NCBI RefSeq assembly: GCF_010015445.1
Contig: NC_053123.1
Coordinates: forward strand, 372,001-436,000
Reading direction: 5' to 3'
DNA: 64,000 nucleotides
Source of the DNA: Perca fluviatilis
Taxonomy: Eukaryota > Chordata > Actinopteri > Perciformes > Percidae
In this document: piece by piece, positions 34,311 through 45,840 of the stretch
Position numbering within the stretch: position 1 is the stretch's first letter
Layout: each line of letters opens with the position of its first letter
Position numbers and translations under genes: made by a program
The notes under the pieces: generated by a model
What the model was told of the DNA's origin: nothing
Databases searched by the model: none
The model's input: the letters and a program-made list of their open reading frames with translations, nothing else

Positions 34311-34578
34311 TTTGCGTGAACCTGTAATGTCAAATATGACTAGTTTTCTTCCAAATGAAATGCTGACATTACAGAATGCATGGTTATATACTGTAAAGGC
34401 AGTGAGATCAAAACATGTGGTTATAATGGAAGTCAATGGGGCCATTTTTGCCTCGAAGGTGGAATTACATAAAAAATACTAATGCAATCAAATCAGTTTT
34501 GTTGCTTATCTTTGACATATCCAAGCCTCTAATCCCCACCAAATCCCCATTCCCCTATGATTTATTTTATGGAAAATA

Positions 34579-36214
34579 CAGTGCCTTGCGAAAGTATTCG
34601 GCCCCCTTGAACTTTTCGACCTTTTGCCACATTTCAGGCTTCAAACATAAAGATATAAAACTGTAATTTTTTGTGAAGAATCAACAACAAGTGGGACACA
34701 ATCATGAAGTGGAATGAAATTTATTGGATATTTCAAACTTTTTTAAGAAATAAAAAACTGAAAAATTGGGCGTGCAAAATTATTCAGCCCCTTTACTTTC
34801 AGTGCAGCAAACTCTCTCCAGAAGTTCAGTGAGGATCTCTGAATAATCCAATGTTGACCTAAATGACTAATGATGATAAATAGAATCCAGCTGTGTGTAA
34901 TCAAGTCTCCGTATAAATGCACCTGCTCTGTGATAGTCTCAGAGGTCCGTGTAAAGCGCAGAAGAGCACTCATGAAGAACAAGGAACACACCAGGCAGGT
35001 CCGAGATACTGTTGTGGAGAAGTTTAAAGCCGGATTTGGAAACAAAAAGATTTCCCAAGCTTTAAACATCCCAAGGAGCACTGTGCAAGCGATAATATTG
35101 AAATGGAAGGAGTATCAGACCACTGCAAATCTACGAAGACCCGGCCATCCCTCTAAACTTTCAGCTCATACAATAAGAAGACTGATCAGAGATGCAGCCA
35201 AGAGGCCCATGATCACTCTGGATGAACTGCAGAGATCTACAGCTGAGGTGGGAGACTCTGTCCATAGGACAACAATCAGTCGTATACTGCACAAATCTGG
35301 CCTTTATGGAAGAGTGGCAAGAAGAAAGCCATTTCTTAAAGATATCCATAAAAAGTGTCGTTTAAAAGTTTGCCAAAAGCCACCTGGGAGACACACCAAA
35401 CATGTGGAAGAAGGTGCTGTGGTCAGATGAAACCAAAATCGAACTTTTGGCAACAATGCAAACGCGTTATGTTTGGCGTAAAAGCAACGCAGCTCATCAC
35501 CCTAAACACACCATCCCCACTGTCAAACATGGTGGTGGCAGCATCATGGTTTGGGCCTGCTTTTCTTCAGCAGGGACAGGGAAGATGGTTAAAATTGATG
35601 GGAAGATGGATGGAGCCAAATACAGGACCATTCTGGAAGAAAACCTGATGGAGTCTGCAAAAGACCTGAGACTGGGACGGAGATTTGTCTTCCAACAAGA
35701 CAATGATCCAAAACATAAAGCAAAATCTACAATGGAATGGTTCACAAATAAACATATCCAGGTGTTAGACTGGCGCAAGTCAAAGTCCAGACCTGAATCC
35801 AATCGAGAATCTGTGGAAAGAACTGAAAACTGCTGTTCACAAACGCTCTCCATCCAACCTCACTGAGCTCGAGCTGTTTTGCAAGGAGGAATGGGCAAAA
35901 ATGTCAGTCTCTCGGATGTGCAAAACTGATGGAGACATACCCCGCAGCGACTTACAGCTGTAATCGCAGCCAAAGGTGGCGCTACAAAGTATTAACTTAA
36001 GGGGGCTGAATAATTTTGCACGCCCAATATTTCAGTTTTTTATTTGTTTAAAAGGTTTGAAATATCCAATAAATTTCGTTCCACTTCATGATTGTGTCCC
36101 ACTTGTTGTTGATTCTTCACAAAAAATTACAGTTTTATATCTTTATGTTTGAGGCCTGAAATGTGGCAAAAGGTCGAAAAGTTCAAGGGGGCCGAATACT
36201 TTCGCAAGGCACTG
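34579..36214 (+). mobile_element. Tc1/mariner transposon (Tc1 family), defective
   Basis: It is 1636 bp with TA at both sides (34577-34578 and 36215-36216). It starts CAGTGCCTTGCGAAAGTATT and ends with the exact complement, and the inverted repeats extend for more than 170 bases with few mismatches. Length and ends are typical of fish Tc1 elements. The transposase gene inside is frameshifted, so the copy cannot move by itself. It interrupts the TTAA-type element at 'ggaaaa-TA'. Confidence 0.95.
34972..35995 (+). pseudogene. Tc1 transposase, multiple frameshifts
   Basis: The frame starting at ATG 34972 gives the N-terminal helix-turn-helix DNA-binding region (KISQALNIPRSTVQAIILKW, then the GRP-like RRPGHPSKL motif). 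It breaks near 35395. The next frame carries the first catalytic Asp in WSDETKIEL and the second in FQQDNDPKHKA. It breaks again near 35775, after which the segment with the third catalytic acidic residue (Glu) is in another frame. At least one more shift near 35930 is needed to reach the C-terminus and stop at 35993-35995. The family cuts and rejoins DNA at TA sites, but this copy is inactive. Confidence 0.92.
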
Positions 36215-37639
36215 TAATTAATGTTTTGTTGGGTTTTTCATAAATAATTGTTACTTCAAAGATTTAAAACTGGCATTTAAAGGGTTAAAATCCAGAAAAT
36301 TATTAAATGTTTGGTAGTTTTGAGCAATTTAGAAATTAAAAAATATTGATATATGATGATTTAATATCAGTTTTTTGGACATGTTTTTTGGACATGTACA
36401 TTTTTGCCTCGAAGGTGTCCAAAGGGAGTATCTGGCACTATGTAAAAAATACTAATGCAATCAAATTAATTTTGTTGCTTATCTTTGACATATCCAAGCC
36501 TCTAATCCCCACCAAAGCCCCATCTAGATATTATTCATTATCTGGAAAAAAAATCATTTTTTGTGTTTTTTTGTAATAAAAAATGAAATACTTCAAATAC
36601 ATAAACTGGCATTTAAAGGGTTAAAATCCTGAAAATGATTGAATGTTTGGTAGTTTTGATTAGGTTAGAAGTTGTTTAAGTGATTTATGAAAAAAAGCAG
36701 AAAAAAATATTGATATATGATGATTTAATAACACGACATTTTTGCCTCAAAGGTGTCGAGAGTATGTTTTTTTAAGGAGGGCATGAGGGTTAAATTCGAT
36801 CGAGAACTAAAAAACATAATTGCTGGATTAATTTGACGATAATAAATAATCAGATGAAACATAATACTGTTTATCACAGATTACTTTGGGCCAAAGTTAC
36901 CAAGGACATTTGTTAAAGAAACCATTTAAAAATGTATACATTCACATAAAGTAACACCTGTTTAGGTCAAAAGTAAGAGATTTTATCTGTCACTTTGGAA
37001 AAAGAGAGAGACTCTGAGAAAAGGTTAGTGTAGTAGGCGTAAAAAAAGCAGGGGAATATTTAAAAAATATTAAAAATAATGAAATGATCTATGGAAAGGA
37101 GTGCCATGTCTTTTTGGTACATGATAAAGTATCTGCATTCAGGAAGAAGTTGGACTGTGTTGGGCTTGCGTGGAACAAGGCTCAGTCCCTGTGCGATTTG
37201 TACCACGCATGTGTTGAAACACTTGACGACCAACAGCGACCAAACATCCCAACTTTATTTTTTTATTAAATCCTTCTTATACAATAGTCATACAAACAAT
37301 CAAGACTATTAACCATAGACTGTATATTATTAATGCGATGAAGTGTAAACGTACATAAGTGTCCTTTCAAAGACGGAATGACAGCTCTTCCAATCACCAC
37401 TGCTGTATACCACTACAGTAGCTACATGCTAACGGCAGTAAACATGTCATCTTAGCTGGCAGTGTTGTTAAATTCTCCCCAATTCCGGGTCACATTCCTG
37501 CTGAAACATGTCCGATTGGGTAGTGTTTGGTTCAGAACCCTTTATCTGCGATTTTTGACCTTAGAAAGTGCTGCTTCGTTCCACTACAATCTAACGTTAG
37601 CATACTCTATTATAACTATTATGTAGCTAACGCATTAAA

Positions 37640-38315
37640 GTAATTTGTCCCCAGGGCCAGACAACTCTACAATGCTTCACTAAAGAGAAGAGGAGAGAGA
37701 GACTTCTCTGCATAGTCTGTCTGCCTCTCCTCCCTCTCCACCACTTCCACTACCTCCTACAATAACAGTTATGTACTGACTGTCCACTGGCCCACTGTTT
37801 ACTGTTTACACCGTTTACTGGCTATATTAGCCCATATATGCACAATCCCTCCCTCCCTCCTCCCGCCAGCCTGGACTGAGGTCTAACATAACTTAATACA
37901 TGAACAATGGCTGTAACCCTAATACTTCAAACCTCTAATATTGACTTTTGATCTCTTATATTGTCCATATTTAATGCTGGTCTACTTTATCCTCGCACTA
38001 TTGGACCTATTTGCACTACCACCATGACACACACTCTCATACTGAATCACAGGGTCAGTCCCTGCCCTATCACTACAAGCGTCTCATGCTTATACATCCC
38101 TTAGTACATTCATGTGGATTTTTTTTATTTATTTAGTATTTTTTATTTCATTGTCCATGCTATTCATGTGGAGTTGCTTTTTTATGATCCTGTTAGTGAT
38201 GTATGTGTATGTTGTGTGTGATGTCTTTAAGCTACTGGAACCTTGAATTTCCCCTTGGGGATCAATAAAGTATCTATCTATCTATCGATCTATCGATCTA
38301 TCTATCTATCTATCT
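37640..38315 (+). mobile_element. LINE 3' end with (ATCT)n tail, in right arm of palindrome B
   Basis: Fourth sister of 28680-29345, in inverted orientation. It ends 'cttggggatcaataaagtat' followed by a short tetranucleotide tail. Confidence 0.55.
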
Positions 38316-38739
38316 ATCCTACAAAAATAGATTGTGCCTTTTGTCTGTCAATGCGTGAACATGTTTACATTTAGGCTATTTCAATAGATGTTTTCAGTCA
38401 GTTAAGCCAAATAATTGGGTGACAAAAAGCATGCATATAGACTATTCATTTTACATATAGACTATTAATTTTACAGGCTAACAAATAAAGTGTGGGTAAA
38501 CTCTTAATTTGAAAAACAATGAATGCATATCCTGCCAATCAGATTTAGCACCACCCACAGGGGAAAATCGGAATATCAAGTGGTTTTTCTGATTTCCGTG
38601 CAAGAACGGGAAAACCAAAAATCAAGTCATAATTTCGATTTTTCGTTTTTCTAAAAAAACGGAAAAACGGAAAAAGGAGTTGTTTTCTCGTTTTTTTGAT
38701 TTCATATGTGACAGCAAAAACAAATGAACGAACGGTACC

Positions 38740-40247
38740 TGGACCTACACGGACCCAGATTTAAATGTACAGCTTCTTCCTGGTTTTATTTGATGCACAG
38801 TGGGCACCAGAGAGCAGTGGTGAAATCCTGAATTTGTCAAATAAAGGCGTACCCAAGAGAGTGCATCTCATTGCGCCATTAGACTTTAGTAATAAAAATT
38901 TAGAGAAAACAGATTAGATAGGGAATTTTAAAATGCAAGTGTGTGGATTAGTATTGATATGAAAATATCATTAGTTCATAAGTGGAACTATTGCATTCAT
39001 CCACACTTAAATGTAGTAAACTAGCCTAAATGTTATATCTCATGGACACTAGGGCTGACGCAGCTAATACTGTAGGTTATTGAGGTGTCCTGGCCACTTT
39101 CTTATCTTTTTAGTTGCTTTGGCTGTAGGCATAGGTTGGGTAGGGTAGGTGTTTTCTCTGCCTTATTTAGTTACTTTTTATAGCACCAATTCCAGTTGGG
39201 TGATACAACAGGCCTCTGTCATCGCTGACATATGACAGAGAACAGGTTTACCTACAGGTATAACTAATATATGATATTATATATAATTATTTTTATGGTA
39301 TATATGTGATGTCTTTGTTTCACCGAAACATGATTCAACAGATTCATTTTCATTCAGTGCAGTCTAAGGAAAGGGAAAAATAACAGATCAGCTTTATCGT
39401 GATAAAGTGGGATCCAACCTAGTACTGGGACTTTTTATTCCCCACATTATTTTATAATTATTATCAGAGTCATCAATAGATAGTTTTATGTACTACTGCA
39501 GTGCCCGTTCAAAATGTGCCTGTTTAGAATAGGCTTACTACTTGGCTTCCTGTATCGCTGCTTGCAGCTTTCTCCAGAACCATTGAACCCCAAAAATAAC
39601 AAATTACAGAAGGCCCTCAAAGCACTTAATATGCAACCCAACAACTACTGACTTACTGTGTACTTTTACGTCAGACCTACTACTACTTTTACCTTTACTA
39701 CTTTAAGTAAAGATCTGAAAGCAGTATTGTACTGAGCAGTATTTATAGTATTTATAGTTAATATTTGTACTAAAAGAAAAATATATGCAAGTTTAAAAAA
39801 AAAAGTGTTTAAAAGTGAACAGTGATGATGTAAGGTAGCAACATTATCTGTACAAAACGAATCCCCTCAGTACTGGATTCCCTGTCAGAAAACTGGCCTT
39901 CTAACTTTTATCCCGTCTTACTGAAATGACAGGTCCCGGATATTATTCATGACACCGTTATATAAGCATTTGATGGTGAAATCGACACGATCACAAATCC
40001 AGATTTTTCGACTTTACTTGAAGCCAAGGAAAAATATTCTTGAGACAATTATAATGTTCTCATGACAGCCAATGTAAAACCTGTGTAGTTGAGATCAAAA
40101 TAAAGACCTAGTTTTAAAATGGGTGTGGTCCGGGTGCATGAAGTAAGGGGCTAGGAAGTAGCAAAGTAGCCATAGCCAATACCTAGTCCTTAATATGCTG
40201 AGACCTTTGTTAAATTAATATATTCATATGTATGCCTTCTTTTGCAG
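38740..40247. other. Presumed intron, no recognised gene
   Basis: AT-rich sequence between palindrome B and the first supported exon of the SAMD9L-like gene. I see no ORF, terminal repeat or tandem repeat worth naming. Confidence 0.5.
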
Positions 40248-40312
40248 CGGTCAAGTAGTCAAGATTGGTGAGAAGCGAGCCAGCTTTCTTGTATGATCAA
40301 GAAAAAATGAAG
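40248..40312 (+). other. 5' untranslated exon of the SAMD9L-like gene
   Basis: Acceptor 'ccttcttttgcag' and donor 'aag|gtaaag' bound 65 bases. It contains a short upstream ORF (MIKKK then stop), so translation of the main frame would begin in the next exon. It is predicted from splice signals only. Confidence 0.5.
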
Positions 40313-40482
40313 GTAAAGATGAAATATATGATATTTAGGCTATTTTATGTTTCCAGTACATTATCCAGACATTATAGTATCTGTATCTGTATAGTGTCGA
40401 ATCCTCTATTGTGAATTGCTCTTTTTAAATTATTTTTGTAGCATTAGTGAGCTACGTCTGTGAAGAAGGAACCAGTGCTGTC

Positions 40483-43400
40483 ATGGCAGAGGAAGCTGAA
40501 ATGAAGGTAAGAACCGTTAAAACATTATGCATTTTTGAGGAAGATGCTCCAATGCCATAACCCATTAAACTGAAAACTATAATAAAATAAGTTTTAAATT
40601 AGATCCACATGCATTTAAAAGATAAAGTTATGAAACCAACAAAACTTTATAAAATGTGTTCACTTCAAACATATTAAACCCCTTCAGGTGCATTATTACA
40701 CAATAACAGCACTTTTCATTTCAGAACGAGGAGGATCTTCCACCTGACATCAAGGATTGGAGTAAACATCAAGTGAGAGAATGGACTCTCAAGTTGAAGG
40801 ATGTGGATGATAAATTTGCAGAGATACTGTTTCAGCAGGACATTAATGGACCTAGTCTTTTGCTTTTAGATACAGAGGACTTAAAACAAATTGGTGTGAC
40901 TTTTGGACCAGCAAAACTTATCATTCATGCCAGAGATGAGGGACTGAAATTACAGAAAGAGGAGCCAACAAGCTCTACAAATCTGCCTGGGAGCCCATGC
41001 AAGCCCTATCCATTTCGTAGGTACGATGATACATATAGATACATGGAGAGCAGCATTCTTGATATTACAGAATCAGGTGCCTCAGATTTAATTGAACCCT
41101 GCCACGAGTACAAAGCTTTCACCAATACAACGGATGAAACTAAAATGAGCAAGTTCACAGAAGAGGCTGTTCGCTTTGCAGCTGCCTGCATGAATAGCCG
41201 CACCAATGGCACCATACATTTTGGAATTGGAGACGAGCCAAACTTCAGCCACGGTCAAGTGTTGGGAGTGGTTGAAAAGGTCACAGAAGCCTATGCAAAT
41301 GTGCTCAAATCTGCTATTGATGGTTATTTTGAGCATAAACACAAACAAACTGCTCAAAATTGCATCAAACATCCGCGATTTGTTGGGGTTCTCAATAAGA
41401 ATATGACATCATCTGACAAATTTGTGATAGAAGTGGACATAGTTCCTGACTCTGCTCTGTGTGAAGATAACATCTACCACACTTTCAACATGGACACAAA
41501 AAAAGCCAAGAAAAAAGCAAAAGGTAAAGAAACAGTCACAACTGACACAAAACCATCAAAACAATTCTTTGTCCGAGATGGCGGTAGCAGCAGGGATCTC
41601 CTCGCACTAACCACATCTGCCAAACCGATGGAAGAGTACACGCGGTTTGTTGACAGTCTGGCACAACGATCACAACTCCGAAAACAAGCTGAAGAGAAGC
41701 ACCTCAATGTGATCAAAAGCAGTACTCAAGGCTCCAGATTAAGTCAGATGATAACTGGTGGATCCCTCTCTTTAGATAAGTCACACTTTGAGCAGTATGT
41801 GATAGTAGCTAACAAATCCCATCCAATCCAGTTTGAATCACTAGGATTTCTTGTGGAGCTCAACCCAATAGCTGTTTTGGACTTTGATCCGGAATCAGCT
41901 AAACGTGGATTGCAGTGTCACTTTGAACAGCAGAGTACAGTAAGTGTCCATTTACCAGCACAGTATAAAATCACGGAAGGAATTGAAGACATTGCAAACA
42001 AGTTGAAATTAACTCGAAACACCAGTTGGGTATTCTGCAATGGAGGTATTGAGGATGAGGTACCCTCAGACATAGACGAGTGGTTGATGGACAAGGGAGC
42101 CTCCATTCGAGATGTGATTTCTTTCTTGTGTCGGAAAGATGTGCTTCCAAACAAAAGATTCCTTGTCATTTTCTTACTTTTGTCAACAGTGAGTGAGAAG
42201 ATGGACCCTCTTGTTGAGGCTTTCAGTACATTCTGGCAGGAGCTCAAAGGCACAGATCAAATCCTCTGTATATGCAATAACGAAAAAGCATTTACCTCCT
42301 GGACAGACCTAATTAATGCTCGGTGCGGCATCAACATTTCTCATAGATGCATATACGAGCTCAGCTTTGCTGAAGTCAATGGCACTGTCCTTAGTCTTTT
42401 GTCAAAAAACCGTAGATCCAGCCGTTTCTTACCCTGTGGTGGGGAAAGCAAAGTGCTTCTTGAAAAGAAAGTGGAGCGTAGCCTGAATACCTTAGAGGTC
42501 CTGTGTGTGAACCAATGCGAAGGGGGAAATGAGGACAAAATTGCCATAGAGGAGAACTTCTACAAAGGAGGAAAAGTGTCATGGTGGAATTTTTATTTCT
42601 CTGAGCAGCCTGGATCCACACCATTTATCAAACGAGACAAGTTTGACTTCATCATGAACACAGTCCTACCAGATTTGTGCTCCCTGAGAAAAGCCTGTGT
42701 GTTGCTTAACCTCATGCATGTACCTGGATGTGGTGGGACAACTTTGGCCATGCATACTCTATGGGCTCACCGGGCCAGATTCCGTTGTGCTGTCCTCAAA
42801 GACAGCAATGCTGACTTTGCTGAAGTCGCTGATCAAGTGGTCAAACTTTTAATGCATGACCATAAGGAGCAATTACCACAGGTCCCTGTTTTGCTGATGA
42901 TAGATGACTTTGATGATAAGGAAAAAGTGTTTGACTTGCAGCAGCTCATTGAAAAAGAATGTGTGAAGAAAGACATTCAGTCTAAGTCTCCACAGGTAAT
43001 TCTCCTGAACTGTATGAGGTCAGAGTCCTCTGACCAAACTGAACCAACTGAAGAGATGGTATTCATTGGAAATAATCTCTCTGAGACTGAGCAGAAACTG
43101 TTTGAGGATAAGCTTAAAGTAATAGAGAAAACACACAAGAATGCAGACACGTTCTATGGGTTCATGATCATGAAGAAGAACTTCAAGCCAGAATATGTTC
43201 AGGGTGTGGCCCGCAACACTCTGAAAAGCTTCAACATAAATCAGAAACATGCACAACTCCTGGCTGTTTTAGTTCTGTTGAATGTATACTGCAAGAATGC
43301 CTCACTCTCTGTGTCTCTGTGTGAGGAATTTCTTGGTCTTCAACCAAAACCAGTTTGTGGAACAATGAAAGTCGAAGATGGATTTGGGAAATTCTCCACT

Positions 43401-45150
43401 TTAGTTGCCACCTGCTCAGTTCAGGGTATGGTAGTTTTCAAAGCTGTGAAAATTATCCATTCAAGTATCGCAAGTCACTGTTTGCAGGAACTTACAACAA
43501 CACACAATGTGAGTAAAGCTAATATCACCGACCTACTGCTGACCACAGACAAGCTTTATGAGAGCACACAAGGCAAAGACAAACTCCTGCAAGATGTCCA
43601 CTACATTTTGGTGAAGAGACATCATTCAATGGAGGAATCTAAGTTCTCTCCCCTAATTCAAGACATCTTAGGTGAAACCCCAGGACTGGAAGAGATGGTG
43701 CTTCAAAATGCATCTAAAAGATTTCCGAAAGATGCAGTTGTCTCTCAGTTACTTGCCAGGTACTACTACCTAAAAAAGAAGGATTTCTCAGAGGCAGAAG
43801 TTTGGGCATATAGAGCTAGAGATCTTTCCAAAGACAGCTCATATTTCGCAGACACATCCGCACAAGTTATCAAGCACAAGCTCAAGGATGCCATTGCAAA
43901 CTACAAGGAAGTGCCGATTCGTCCTGAAAAATTGGAAATGTTTCTTAAAATGGCTCAGTCAGCAATAGATGCATTCAAAGACACACAGAACCTTGCGAAA
44001 AAGGAGTCAATTCAGCGGTTGAACACCAAGACAGACAACTGCCCTTTTAATACAGCAGGGTGCCTTGGAGAAATTCAAGTTGGAGTACTTGTCATCGAAG
44101 TGCTGGAAAAGACCCCCATATTTTCTTCTGACAATGTCCGCCATGACATAATGAGTGGTGTTCTCTCTGGAGATATGAAACTTCAGGCTGTAGAAACAAA
44201 AGATAAACGGCACAACAAACATGCACACCACTACACAATTCTCAAACAGTTTGAGGATGTACTTTACAACCTCAGAAATAGGATGAAGGTGAACTTTGAC
44301 TTTCTTGACAATTTTTATGAAAATGAAAAAAAAAATTTTGAAAAAAAGAAAAAAAAAAAAAAAAAATTCGAATAACATGCTGAAACTACACGAGGCAAGA
44401 CAATACCTGGAGATGCAAAAAGCTGATACCTACTCCGGGATTCTAAATTGTCTGTCAAATGACATCTCACCTGAAATAATGAAGAAGATTGCCAGACTCT
44501 ATGCTTTTGTTTGTGCACCTGAACATAAGCCCACTGTGAAGGAGAGAATCAACTTCATCTATGTCAATGTTGTGTTGAGTTGTATTAAACTGGAATCCCA
44601 ACATCTTGAGCCGTACCAGAAACTACTTGATCGCCTTTGCCAAGTTCTGCGTGAGCAAATCCCAATAAGTGAGAACTTGCCACTGCACTTCATTGCAGTC
44701 GTGCTGTTGTGGCCACAGCAGTACGTGGCTCCACCTAGAAGTCTGAGGAATTACATCTCACAGATGATGACCTCTTATCACACAGTTATGAAGGAAGTGT
44801 ACAATGGCAAGAGGCCCATTGTCCATTTCTTCCTGGGGAAGAAGCAGGGCTATGAACGACTGGTACACTTTGGGGAAATCAAAGGTTGCATCAAGGCTCG
44901 GCAGGAAGAGTTTGCCTCCATGTGGGAAAATGGCAAAATATGGAAAGAGAAGAAGGTGGAGGAGCGCCTCTTAAGGGTAACTGGCGAGGCAAAGAACAAC
45001 AAAATATTGGCAGATACTTGTTTCCCAGAGCTGAAGGTTGAAGTCACCCCAATGTTTCCAAGTCAGCTGAGTGGGTATGCACCGGGGTCAAAAGTGTCAT
45101 TCATTATCGGTTTCTCAATGAAAGGCCCTGTTGCACTTGACATTAACTAA
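40483..45150 (+). CDS. samd9l: SAMD9/SAMD9L-like protein, frame broken once in a poly-A tract
   Basis: The start is ATG 40483 in a small exon (40442-40506, MAEEAEMK), spliced in phase to one large exon from 40725. SAM domain about residues 17-83 (DWSKHQVREWTLKLK). AlbA_2-like domain about 125-295 with EPCHEYKAF (132-140), NSRTNGTIHFGIGD (165-178) and FFVRDGGSS (289-297), interrupted by a Lys-rich stretch near 262-280. Conserved SWVFCNGG follows. P-loop GCGGTTLA is at 676-683 and Walker B VLLMIDDFD at about 730-738. Helical repeats lie near 1010-1065. Frame 1 ends at TAA 44373-44375 after an 18-A run. The C-terminal 257 codons, including an OB-like end finishing GFSMKGPVALDIN, continue in the next frame to 45150, about 1480 residues in total and close to the family's usual size (near 1,580 in mammals). 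The family are cytoplasmic interferon-induced antiviral and antiproliferative factors whose AlbA_2 domain acts on tRNA to stop translation. The paralogue name is by similarity only. Confidence 0.88.
44349..44366 (+). other. A18 homopolymer at the frame break of the SAMD9L-like gene
   Basis: Eighteen consecutive A follow 'gaaaaaaag'. Protein similarity continues without loss across it, but one frame later, equal to one extra A or two missing. A sequencing or assembly length error is the simplest explanation. A real allele or slippage site is possible. Confidence 0.85.
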
Positions 45151-45199
45151 ACTTTGAAAGCAGCCTATTCCAACCAGGGGTTGATGCATTGACTGTGTA

Positions 45200-45840
45200 A
45201 GTGAAGCCGAAAAATCTGGATTGCCCCCTTGTGCCTGGCTGCAGTATACTTATGTCATAAATCCCGCCCCCTCCATATTAGCGGATGTGACTTGGACCGA
45301 ACCAAAAAAAGTACATGTCAGATACATTTTTTCAAAGATGGTTTCTGTCATTTTAGGTAGTTCTGATCACGCTCATGTATATTCAAGTGTTAATTAAAAT
45401 TTGGTTTAAAATAGTTATTTGATGACAGACTCTGGCTCCAAAATAACAAGATGGCAGCGATACTTTTATAAGTAGGAGGACGTCATAAGGAGTAAGGTTA
45501 CCTCCCCTTTCTCTGCTTTGCCTACCCAGAGAATTTTGCCCGCCCATGAGAAAGAGAGAGACATCATGGCTTGCAAACAAGTGAAGCATGGCAGTGGGTC
45601 AAGGCCACACCCCCACCCTCCACCTTGCCCCCCCTCTCTCCTCCTCAATAGCAGTAGCAATAGCTACAGAAAAAGAAATGGCACATCCTAAGGAAACCTC
45701 ATTGTGGGACTGGCTCTAGTGGCTGTAATTCTGCACTAAGGCTGAATTTCAGGAAAGAGACTTCAGATACAGTATTAGGGGACCACTAAGGCTTATATAA
45801 AATAATCCGAAAAGCAGCATGCCTAGGACCTTTAATGAAT
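45200..45840. repeat. Probable dispersed repeat downstream of the SAMD9L-like gene
   Basis: Contains 'gtcataaatcccgccccctcc' and ends 'ctaggacctttaatgaatg', phrases typical of repetitive DNA in fish. No terminal inverted repeat or duplication was fixed. It may be part of the 3' UTR of the preceding gene. Confidence 0.4.

Larger units (their letters stand above)
33802..36620. mobile_element. Second TTAA-flanked layer nested in the element above
   Basis: The termini are CCCTTTAAATGCCAGTTTAT and its complement, with TTAA at 33798-33801 and 36621-36624. The insertion lies at the symmetric centre of the outer foldback. An additional internal right end ('aactggcatttaaaggg' then TTAA) occurs near 36256-36276, so the interior was rearranged or received a partial second copy. 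It contains the (GT)n tract and the Tc1 copy. Confidence 0.65.
33457..36789. mobile_element. TTAA-target element (piggyBac-like, non-autonomous) carrying nested insertions
   Basis: Exact 13-bp terminal inverted repeats (CCCTCATGCCCTC) are flanked by TTAA at 33453-33456 and 36790-36793. The empty site is visible in sister palindrome A, where 'catcttaaattccatcgag' (about 29529) is uninterrupted. CCC-starting ends with a TTAA duplication are the signature of the piggyBac superfamily. No transposase of its own is seen. The sequence beside both ends is itself inverted ('tgtttggtagttttgattagg' and complement), so the original element was a foldback into whose centre further DNA was inserted. Confidence 0.85.
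32060..38735. mobile_element. Long palindromic element B, interrupted by a TTAA-type insertion
   Basis: Second copy of the element at 28180-32065. The outer ends pair: GTACCGTTCGTTCATTTG near 32068 and its complement near 38717. Its left arm (about 32060-33456 plus 36790-37310) is split by the insertion 33457-36789. The central loop follows at about 37312-37640. The right arm (about 37640-38735) lacks the inner 700 bases present in copy A, because the loop joins directly to the LINE tail. The two palindromes are adjacent head to tail with at most a few bases between. Confidence 0.72.

Noticed and set aside
34972..35866. Working Tc1 transposase gene
   Set aside because: At least three frame changes are needed to read through the DNA-binding and catalytic parts, so the copy is dead.
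40773..44375. GTG at 40773 as the start of the SAMD9L-like protein
   Set aside because: The frame is open upstream to a good acceptor at 40725, includes the first part of the SAM domain (DIKDWSKHQ) and joins in phase to an ATG exon at 40483.
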